From Vandiemenella viatica (lineage: Eukaryota; Arthropoda; Insecta; Orthoptera; Morabidae), in the NCBI GenBank assembly GCA_031002005.1, contig CM061919.1, positions 37,289,088-37,353,087 of the forward strand: DNA of 64,000 bases, in the 5' to 3' direction. Shown one piece after another: positions 56,316 through 64,000 of this stretch (the stretch's first letter is position 1; the number at the start of each line of letters is the position of its first letter). A program made the translations under genes and the position numbers. The notes under the pieces were generated by a model, which made no database searches, had not been told where the DNA came from, and worked only from the letters and a program-made list of their open reading frames with translations.

Positions 56316-57039
56316 TATTTCCGAATGTGTAGACAGCACTTCGAATTTTGCTAACGACACCTGTAACTGTCGCTAAAGGAGACCGAAGTTTCAGTAAATT
56401 AAAACTTATTAATACTTATTTACGGTAAACTCGGACTCTAAATAGACTTTAACTATAGAGAATGATATTGCCAAAGGGCAAAAACGAGGAAGTTGTCAAC
56501 CTAGGCCTTTTAGTTATGATTTTATTTCCTCATTTGTTTGTTTTAAACATTTTTCTTAAAAACTATGTAAATTTGACCTACACGTGACGTGAGCATTGAG
56601 TACACTACAGTAGCGTAAATTAACCTTTTCAAACATATAGTGGCCATTTTCACTGTTGTTTCTCATTCATACCGTTGCTATCCTATACACTAATCTTTCT
56701 GAAGTTTGAGTTATTATTAATATATAAAGACTGTTTTCTGCCCTCGGAATTGCTTGATTGTAATTCATAACGCACTCATATACATATTCGAATCCCACGT
56801 AAACTACTTTATCCTAAGCCATCCAGCGACGTGAAACTGTAGCAAATATTAAAGCAAACAAACGTTTACGTTTATAATTTTAGTAGGATGTAAAAAATTA
56901 ATGTTATCTTCAATCTGTCTAAATGGGCACCTTAAACACGTGTGCACATGTGAGGCGCCACAATGAGATCTCGCACCACCTGAAAAACTTGCTAGGGCCG
57001 CCTCTGGTAAAGCTCATTTGACAAGTTAGCTCTTTCCAT

Positions 57040-58976
57040 TTCTGTTTCCTCATACTCAAAATGTGAGTCCCATACTACACTACCATATTAAAGCAATGGT
57101 CTGACCAAAGTTTTGTAACCCAATACCTTTACTTCTCTTGTTCATCCCCTCATCACTCTCTCCAACAAGCGCAGAATTTTGAAACCTTCTCCTACTACCT
57201 GGCCAATGAGTCCTGCCCAGTTAGGGAGCGTGCACAAACTATGTGGTTCGGTCCGGGGGGAGGGGGCTGGCTGGAAGGCTACGCTGGGCTACGTGGGGGG
57301 ACGGGGATTCCGAGCCAGGCCACGTAGCTTTCCTTTCATAACATTTTTCACAGTTTAAACAGGGAACAGAACTCATAACAGCATGTGAATATTTATTTCC
57401 CTCAGTTAATTATGTCCGTATTTAATTTACAACAGTCTGACAGGAGAAAAAGGTACAAAATGTCTTCTGGAATCAAAAGGGGGAAAAAGTTACATGCTAC
57501 GGGGGGTGGGTGGGGGGTTAGAGGCAAAAGCCACTTAGGGCTACATGGGGGGGAGGAGGCAGGGGGGTTCACCCTAGACCAAAATGGAGCTATGTGGTTT
57601 ATGCACGCTCCCTTAAGCTTGTTACCAAACGTAATGCCAAGATATTTACATTTCAAGTCTTCAACAATATACTATATTCATAATCAAACCTTCAGTTTTT
57701 TTTATTTGTGTATCTAATAAGCTGACTCATCTTTGCATTTATCTTCGTAACATGTTTACCAACCCAGATCACTCTGCAGCTGTTTACAGTCCACTACCAG
57801 TTTGATCCTTTTATATAGCATTATGTCATCTGCCAACAATCTAATTTCAGAAAGTAAACAATCAACACAATTATTCATTAAAATAATTAATAACAATGGC
57901 CCCAATACGCTATCATGCAGCACTCCCATTTTTACTTTCACTTCTTTTGATACTGCATTTCCTACCCGAACTTTGTTTTCTACCTTTTAAAAATGCTTCT
58001 ACCCAGCAAATCACTTTCTCATTCATTCCAATAGTTTTTACCATTTTATGGCTCACTCTATAAAAAGCCTCTGAAAGATCTAGTGCTGCACTATCAATTT
58101 GGCCTCCCTTGTCCATTTCATCGGTAATATCTTGCATATATCCCACCAACTGAGATTCACATGAATATCCTTGCCTAAAGCCATGTTGCCTACTTGAAAA
58201 CCACTTACACTCCTCACATATATTTCTGATGTGCTTGCATATCAATCTCTCCATGAATTTACCTACCACTGATGTCAAACTGATCGACCTATAATTTTCG
58301 ACTATTTCTCACCCCTCCTTTATGTACCGGCACTACTATCGCACTTTTCCAGTCCTGTTGTAAGCAGTAAGTAACCAGACTCAAATAATATTTCAAGATA
58401 CGGTACAATGTCACATCTGGCTATCTTTCAGATAGCTTTAGTAATATTATCTACACCAGCCCCTTTAGGTTTCTTATCTCCTTCATAATATCCTCAGAAT
58501 GAATTTCAGATTTCTTGGTCTGTTCATTTCTAATTGTGTTGTTAAGCTTCTTCTCAGAGTTAGGCCCTCCCATTTCTGATTCAGTGTCCCTAATGCTCTC
58601 ACTAAACCAGTTACTTAAAATCTCTGCCTTTTTCAAATCCTCAGTAACGTCTTCTCCATCCTTATCTATAAGCGTCCCAACACCCTCCCTTCCACTCAAT
58701 TTTCTAACATAGTCATAGAATTTTCTAGATAGGTCAGTCAATGCACTGACAATACTCTTCATAAACCCATCTTTAGCCACCTTCTTAGCTAAGTTTAAGT
58801 CCTTTTTGTTTTAAATATTCCCTACTTCCCTCCTGTTTCTTAACTCTGTTATGTTCTCTTTTTACCAACCTCTTCAACCTCCTCACCTCCTTAATGTAAT
58901 ACACAGGTTCTCTACTTATCTTTATTTTCTGTTTTGGAATAAATGTTTCTTCTCCCTTTCTTATTATCTCCTTCAA
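57040..58976 (-). pseudogene. CR1 LINE ORF2, linker and reverse transcriptase, broken
   Basis: In order: VYYIKEVRRLKRLVKREHNR, DLSRKFYDYVRKLSGREGVG, LIDKDGEDVTEDLKKAEILS, YRSISLTSVVGKFMERLIC, SSRQHGFRQGYSCESQLVGY, SAALDLSEAFYRVSH, GVLHDSVLGPLLLIILMNNC and RLLADDIMLYKRI (catalytic LADD). The PQGS motif is altered to LHDS. After the frame is lost, KYLGITFGNKLNWAG reads across 57612-57224 only when the Harbinger MITE and one TTA are removed. Frame changes near 58440, 57950 and 57750. Confidence 0.88.
57224..57612. mobile_element. Harbinger-type MITE, 389 bp
   Basis: Ends GGGAGCGTGCACAAAC and complement GGGAGCGTGCATAAAC with TTA duplications at 57221-57223 and 57613-57615. Interior is G-rich on the plus strand with paired ACTATGTGGTT/TATGTGGTTTATGCA ends. 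Excision restores LINE codons GNK-LNWAG. Confidence 0.9.
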
Positions 58977-58998
58977 CTCTTCCCACCTTGACTCTACT

Positions 58999-59766
58999 TT
59001 ACTTGTGCCTTCTTTCCATTTGCTGAAGCATTCTCTGAAATATCTCTTGAAATTCGAAAATTTGTGCCCTTTTATAACTGTACCTATTTCCTCTTTCAGT
59101 TTTGGCTGCTGGTTTACTGATTCCTCTAATAACCATCAGAACTGCTTCGTGATCACTTATTCCTTCAGTCACTTGAAACACCACATGGTTATCATTGGGC
59201 TTTATTAAGAATATATCTAAAATATTTTGTCCCCTAGTGTTCTGCCCTACCACTTGTGTAAATCCTCCTTCCCTTATCAGAGTATTTGCAGATCTCTGTT
59301 CCCTTAGGTTATTAATCATATTTCCTACCCAGTTTACACCTGGTAAATTCAAATCCCCACTAATAATGACCATTATATTCTCACCTCTGAAATCTGAGTA
59401 TGAATTTAATTTCTCCCCAAGAACCTCATCTGCATCTGCGATTCTTCCACTGTGGTAAGCAACCAACACCCTGATTTTTACCATTTTATTACCCCAGAAA
59501 TCTACCTCAAGTAACTCATGGTCATGATATCTGAATACCAGTGTACTATGGTAGTTTTTGTTAACAAGTATATAATCTCCTCCACCAATTGCTCCTCTAT
59601 CTCTGCAGTACACTCTGTAACCATCCAGCAAAACCTCACTGTCTAGCACTTCTTCTTTTAACCAACTCTCTACCCCAATTATTATTACTTGTGGTTCATG
59701 TATCTCTATTAAGTTTGAAAATTCGATTACTTTGTTCATTATACTTCTACAGTTGACCAGTAACAT
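58999..59766 (-). CDS. CR1 LINE ORF2, endonuclease domain (open)
   Basis: A 255-codon open frame covering the complete EEP (APE-type) endonuclease that nicks target DNA. Motifs in order: LLVNCRSIMNKVIEF (Asn of block I), IIGVESWLKEEV (catalytic Glu in a TETWL-type block), YRVYCRDRGAIGGGDYILV, LLEVDFWG, VVIISGDLNLPGVNW-type block (ISGDLNLPGVNW), QNILDIFLI and ISDHEAVLM (catalytic His). All expected residues are present. It is part of ORF2, whose RT half lies in other frames downstream, so the domain is intact but the protein is not. The start at MLLVNCRS is only the first Met; the true ORF2 start is probably a little upstream. Confidence 0.88.
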   Translation of the reverse strand: MLLVNCRSIMNKVIEFSNLIEIHEPQVIIIGVESWLKEEVLDSEVLLDGYRVYCRDRGAIGGGDYILVNKNYHSTLVFRYHDHELLEVDFWGNKMVKIRVLVAYHSGRIADADEVLGEKLNSYSDFRGENIMVIISGDLNLPGVNWVGNMINNLREQRSANTLIREGGFTQVVGQNTRGQNILDIFLIKPNDNHVVFQVTEGISDHEAVLMVIRGISKPAAKTERGNRYSYKRAQIFEFQEIFQRMLQQMERRHK

Positions 59767-59992
59767 CCTTATTACTGGCTTTATATTTTCAGCATTGACA
59801 TCCTCCTTCCCAGTTTTACCTCAGTCCGTTATTGTTTTAACAACTTCATCTATTTCTTTAACATCTGTGATTTTTCCCATCGTGGATCTACAATCAGTAT
59901 CACTTTGATCATCTATTTCCATCCCTTCACCAGCAGCCCCTATCCTAAAAAAGACACAATCCTGACAGCATCATCACTGGAAATGGATTCCC

Positions 59993-61006
59993 TTACTGCT
60001 TTAGATAACAACTCAGAAAAAACCCCTTTGCCCCTTTTTTTAAGTGTAGGCTATGAATGGTGTTCACAGGCACAATCCCTAAGACGGAACTAATGCCTTT
60101 CCCAAGGTGCACTTCTGTTTCCACATTTACCTGCCTCACAGCATGGTTCAATTTTGACCGGTCATGGTGACTTATGATCTGTATGAGTTTTACCTTCGTA
60201 AGCTGCGCCTCCTTCATCACCTTCCTCAGGTCACTCTCTATATTATAACTTGTGTTTCTATCAATACTATTTCCCGCACCTCCCACTATCACTACCCTAT
60301 CGTCCTTAGTGAAACTCCAACAAAGTGAATCTATATCCTCTATTACCTCACCTAATGTTGCACTAGGTTTGAAAAAACTTGAGAGCTGGTAACCTGTACC
60401 TAACCGATGCTGCAGAAGAGTGCCTACACCTCTCCCATGGCTACTACATAGAACCTTCTTCTTCCTATTCTTGCCTTCCGTGCCCTTTTTCCTACAGGCC
60501 TGCTGCATCCTACACCTACACGAGACTCTTCTCCTCCTGACTCTGGAAACAGGTCAAAACTATTTTTCCTCAAAATTTCTAAAATGTCTGGCTTCTGCAT
60601 CCTATTAACCACATTTCTCCTACGACCTGTTACCAGGTCCCAACCATCCTTCTCAACTTCCTCCAAACCACTATCTCTACTTTCTGCCTCTATAGCAGGA
60701 GTCTCGACAAGCTCAGCACCCACAGGCTATGCCCCAATATGCTGAGCCTCCACAGGCAGAGCCATCACAGGCCACCCCTCCACAAGACGAGCCTCAAGTA
60801 CCATGATTCTTTCATGCAACTCACTCATCATTTCGCCAATCTCCCTCATCCTTTCATCCCTAATACAAAGTGAACAAAACCAGGGAAGAGCCTCATTTAT
60901 TTCCCCCGTTTCCTCTTCCCCACATGCAATGAAACCACTTCTTACACCAATTACAACCCAACCCCTTCGAAATGTACCTGTGACAGCTGACACACTTTCC
61001 AGTCAT
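59993..61006 (-). pseudogene. CR1 LINE ORF1: PHD finger plus SGNH-esterase-like domain, frameshifted
   Basis: Starts at ATG 61006: MTGKCVSCHRYISKGLGCNW then CKKWFH, the first five zinc ligands of a PHD finger. A frameshift at WFH moves to ACGEEETGEINEALPWFCSL, which gives the final Trp and CxxC. A coiled segment follows (MREIGEMMSELHERIMVLEA). The second part (60508-59993) reads KKVLCSSHGRGVGTLLQHRL, FKPSATLGEVIEDIDSL and TKDDRVVIVGGAGNSI, an SGNH-hydrolase-like esterase domain; its GDS-type nucleophile block appears as CSSH. PHD-esterase ORF1 is known for CR1-clade LINEs and is thought to help RNP function. Three frames, so non-functional. Confidence 0.82.
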
Positions 61007-62329
61007 GATTTTTCCCAAATACTTTTAGCACCTTCTAATCGAACCTTAAATTTATTTGATAAAGTAGTCTAAGAAAGTTCATACTATTTTTTAAAATGTT
61101 TTTTATTAAATTGTGTAAGAGCTATACTCCTCAATCAAGTTATTGTAATTAACAAGGAAATAAAAATGCTTTACTCAAATACTTAAATAATTTTTACCAA
61201 GATCGCTATTTTAATATTTTTGGATATAAGTAAATATGAAACAACTCTATTTAAGACTGAAATAATCAATTAAGAAAATATTATATTTAAGACCAAAATA
61301 ATTAATAAATGTATCTTAAGAATTTATGAAGTTACATATATTTTCGATATTTTTTTTAAAATCGATACTATCGAAGCAGATCTCAGAAATTAATAATAAT
61401 TTATTTATTATATTAAAGATTTGTTCTATTTCTAGCAGATTATTGTTATTTTTATGCTTTAATTCTAATGAAAATAACAAACTGTTATATTTCTGACAAA
61501 ACTAAAGTCTAAATATGCTGAGCAATGCAGATTGCCGTTGGTTTAACTACCACCATAAGTAACTGATGAGCAACTTCCAAACCAACTATGGTAACAAAGT
61601 AGAATTTAAGATGTTAAATTTGCTGATCTCAATGAATTAAAGAAACCTCAGACGTATAGCTTCATGCAAAGCAAAGGAATTAAGCTGCAAATATGTGTCA
61701 GAATTTTTCATGTTTGGGGTTGTAATTAAAGAAAAACACTAATATTAGTCTTTTCTTATAATTTATGGATGAAAACCATATATGTGTGGCAAATTACTTG
61801 CTTCTAGGACTACTGGAAGTACAGTGGAATTTTGATGCCAGTGTGTTGTGATTGGATTTTTTTTTTTTTTTTTTTTTTAATTTCACTAACTCTCAAAGTA
61901 AGGAGAGGCAGGAAGTAAAATTTAACATATTAGTTAAACTTAGGAAGTTCCATCTATAATGAAATTTAGTAAGCCTCATCTATAGTGAAAATCTGAGGCA
62001 TACAAAGCTATTAGCGTAGAAAGCGATTTCACATTAGGGGTAGATATATGGAAATTTACAAGTTTCAGACCTTTCTCATAATATAGGGGTACAATTTTAT
62101 CTGTGTGCCAAATTTCAGCTCTCTATGACAACAGGAAGTACTTTAGGGTTTTGATGATCATCAGCCAGTGAGGGAGTGAAAGGCAAAAACAGGAATGAAA
62201 CAAAATTTGGTATGTTTGCTAATGCTGCTGATATCTATGTGTAATAGAAATTTGAAACTGCAGACTGAAGAAAGTTAGATACTAAAATGGCTCGAATTGA
62301 TTTGAGAAAAGGCTAGGCAGTACCTCCAT
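61007..62329. other. no recognisable gene; AT-rich
   Basis: AT-rich DNA with a poly-T run at about 61857-61879 and a GTCAAATTTCAGC-type non-coding stretch at 62100. Could include the 5' flank of the CR1 LINE. No element ends found. Confidence 0.5.
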
Positions 62330-63165
62330 TGACTCGACTTTGCGGGTGCAAGTCAGATCAGAGGCATTAGATAGTGATCACAGGATAATGGTAAGATTGA
62401 TAGCAGATAGAAGAAAAACTGAAAAACAGGAAAGAAAAATAAAGGTATAGGGAGAGAACAGAAGAATACCAGAAAACTGTAAGGAGGAAAATACCCACAG
62501 TTGAAGGATTAGCAATAAGAAAAGATGGACAGAAACTCCATAGTGGAATGCTAGAGTAATAATCGGTAGAGTGAAATAATTCTATCAGGAAGTGTGAGCT
62601 ATGTAAAAAGAGGCTAATAGCTACGTTAAAACAAGGAAGTGCTCTCTTGTCACTATTTTTTGTTAAGGGTTATATAATTGAAAATGTGACAGTGAGCATA
62701 GGAGAGGAGAGGAAAATATTAAGTTGATAGCTTTTGCAGATAACCTAATTGAAGTAGTAGTCCAGTGGCAGTAGCATGGGCAGACACTGTGTGTCAATAT
62801 GGCATCAAATTTAAGAAAAATGAGTGTATGGTCACAACCAGAAAGAATAGGATAACCAGGAGAATTATGAAGTAAGGAGAACAGCTGAAGAAGGTGAACA
62901 GATTTGTGTAAGAACAAGGATGTGCCACGGAGAGTAAGGGAGTAATTTATGATCATAATATGTGCCTATTCATACCTGTACTTCTGAAAACCATATATAA
63001 AAGAAGTGGGATATCAATAAAAGTCAAGCAAATGAAATTTCTAAGCAGCAGAATAGGGATCACAAAAATGGAAATAATAAAGAATGAAAAGATTTGGTAT
63101 AGTGAGAGAGGAACCTCAGGAAGAAAAATTAAGAAGAGCAAATGAAAATGATATGGACATATGAG
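62330..63165 (+). pseudogene. RTE-like LINE endonuclease/RT fragment, heavily deleted
   Basis: The plus strand reads SDHRIMVRLIADRRKTE (endonuclease end) near 62370, then ALSPLLF-like text at 62650, LIAFADNLIEVVVQW (RT catalytic box as FADN), YGIKFKKNECMVTTRKN and, at 62965-63160, KTIYKRSGISIKVKQMKFLS, RIGITKMEIIKNEKIW and KIKKSKMKMIWTY. The last parts match the C-terminal pattern AAEMKFLR..G.TRxDRIRNExIR..L. and KxRLxWYGHV of RTE/CR1-like elements. Multiple frame changes and large deletions. Confidence 0.6.
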
Positions 63166-64000
63166 ATATAAGTTTTTTTCGGCGTATATTCGATATAAAT
63201 TCTTCTCGGGTTTGCCGCCGAATTACATTTTCTACTATCAAGCTTGCGGCGACTTTCACTACCGCCATCATCAGGACTGTTGTGTCTGAAGGAACAACAG
63301 AAACTGGACTGAATAGCGGAACTGAACGAGCCAGGAACGTTGTCGACTTCCGATTGGCTGACTCCAATGACGTAACCATTCCTTTACTCCGATTGGTCGG
63401 TTGCGGAACCAGGCGTAGATATACACCAGCGTTGTACTGATAGTTAGCTCCACAGCGAAACCAAAGCCGAGGTTGTTAAAATGGATAGACGATGGATTAC
63501 CTACGTTAATGTTCACATAACGTCACTGTTCATATTGCATCACCATTTACATTATTCACCACTATTAGTTATGATGTTTAATCTCGATAATCTTTAGGGA
63601 GCCAAGCGGTATTCTGATTGGCTGACACAATAACTGTTCTCATAGCGTCATCGTTCACATTATTCTTACACAGAAAAATCCAAAGACTTCTTTAATGAAA
63701 GACCCCACATTATATATTCTTAAAAACATTTACTGTCATTAATTATGATGTTTAACTCGAGAAATGCATAGGGAGCCATGCGGTCTTCCGATTGGCTGAC
63801 TATAACCCCGGTTCTGTAATACTTGTCAGTGATTGGTCGGCTACAGATTCAGCTGTAGATGTAGTCGGACCGATACGCCGTGTTCCACTCTCCACTCTCC
63901 TATCGTCCGTCAGCGAGACACTTGGTTGTTTAAGAATGGCAAAAACTGGCTTCCATGCGTCACTGAGCCATACACCCAAGTCCCTATTCATATTGTTATT
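63166..64000 (-). mobile_element. Penelope-like element, 3' end, runs off right edge
   Basis: At the edge the minus strand reads NNMNRDLGVWLSDAWKPVFA then ILKQPSVSL, equivalent to NRDCGFQISDACIPVIEAA after the GIY-YIG domain of the copy at 34690. Downstream (63900-63170) is a non-coding 3' region with repeated CGATTGGCTGAC / GTGATTGGTCGG words on the plus strand (63352, 63390, 63618, 63789, 63831) and, on the minus strand, CTGATGATGGCGGTAGTGAA then AGTCGCCGCAAG, matching the CTGAAGATGGCGACGG.. / GTCGCCGAAATATTG block of the other copy. Confidence 0.7.

Larger units (their letters stand above)
52090..56530 (+). pseudogene. hAT element B transposase, broken and internally deleted
   Basis: 52090-52337 reads ESLSLELVQHVTEENLFYRS, parallel to SSSPELVQHETEENV in element A at 37195. 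After the Helitron, 55085-55180 matches element A at 37455-37500 and then jumps to the equivalent of 41235, so the zinc finger and first catalytic part are deleted. The C-terminus near 56318-56530 reads PNV.TALRILLTTPVTVAKG, DRSFSKLKLINTYLR. Comparison with element A also dates the deletion as element-B specific. Confidence 0.8.
51378..57006 (+). mobile_element. hAT element B (5.6 kb), same family as element A
   Basis: Ends CAGGGGCGGCCCTAGG and complement CAGAGGCGGCCCTAG, with exact 8-bp duplication GTAAAGCT (51370-51377 and 57007-57014) in LINE coding sequence. It shares with element A the subterminal GGGCGCCGTCATATGGGGGG and GCGCCACAATGAGATCTCGC. Its transposase is broken and internally deleted, and it holds a Helitron (52338-55053) and a LINE tail (55840-56315). 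Confidence 0.93.
57030..61006 (-). mobile_element. CR1-type LINE, near full length, 3'-truncated
   Basis: A two-ORF non-LTR retrotransposon: ORF1 with PHD finger and SGNH-esterase-like domain (61006-59993), ORF2 with endonuclease (59766-58999), linker (58976-58451) and RT (58278-57620, resuming 57220-57040 after a Harbinger MITE). The last recognisable residues are LVRPLL.YGSVVWDSHFEYE, after which Jockey-group LINE sequence starts. Its missing C-terminus corresponds to the fragment at 39280-39905. Several frameshifts. Confidence 0.88.

Noticed and set aside
1..64000. CRISPR arrays, bacterial operons or phage
   Set aside because: No regularly spaced short repeats and no prokaryotic coding organisation; introns, SINEs and TE types are animal.

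Overview
This 64 kb window is animal DNA, almost certainly from an insect. The repeat content (vertumnana-type mariner, a Tc1 family and a long-TIR IS630 family I recall from orthopteroid genomes, a tRNA-SINE with a 'CATCCTGATTT..GGTTTTCC' body, THAP-encoding P-like elements, GIY-YIG Penelope-like elements, Lep1-like Helitrons) suggests Polyneoptera (Orthoptera, Phasmatodea or Blattodea); the order is inference. I find no host gene, rRNA or functional tRNA. The window is a heterochromatin-like stack of transposable elements inserted into one another.

Layout. 1-5.3 kb: Jockey-type LINE remains, with an ORF2 on the minus strand and two gag zinc-knuckle regions in opposite orientation. 5.3-9.0 kb: Helitron Rep remnant (minus) split by a complete but inactive mariner (7556-8874). 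9.5-13.8 kb: a hAT transposase pseudogene (minus) split by an intact Tc1 element (9718-11136, one open 340-aa transposase) and a non-autonomous Helitron (11311-12593). 13.8-15.7 kb: an IS630-like long-TIR fragment containing a 1.6 kb P-like element with perfect 8-bp target duplication and a THAP exon. 17-19 kb: Helitron, hAT and second P-like fragments. 19-25.5 kb: degenerate tandem repeats, GT microsatellites and SINEs. 27-32.5 kb: hAT MITEs, an IS630 end, hAT transposase pieces, and a long-inverted-repeat element. 33.5-36.6 kb: Helitron, Penelope-like GIY-YIG ORF and another hAT pseudogene. 36598-42698: 6.1 kb hAT (ZMYM1-like transposase) split by a Harbinger-like element which itself holds a CR1 fragment. 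43.7-57 kb: one LINE cut into three by two different hAT elements (44422-50120 and 51378-57006); the first carries a head-to-tail run of Helitrons, the second carries a Helitron (with a P-like fragment inside) and a LINE 3' end. 57-61 kb: a CR1-type LINE with PHD finger plus SGNH-esterase ORF1, holding a Harbinger MITE. 62.3-64 kb: RTE-like RT fragment, then the 3' end of a second Penelope-like element running off the right edge.

Most insertion boundaries are unusually well supported: target duplications or A/T Helitron flanks are visible, and removing the insert rejoins an interrupted reading frame or matches a paralogous empty copy in the same window. Only the Tc1 transposase looks intact; the other coding regions are broken. 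Family names come from recognised motifs and recalled consensus patterns, not database searches.
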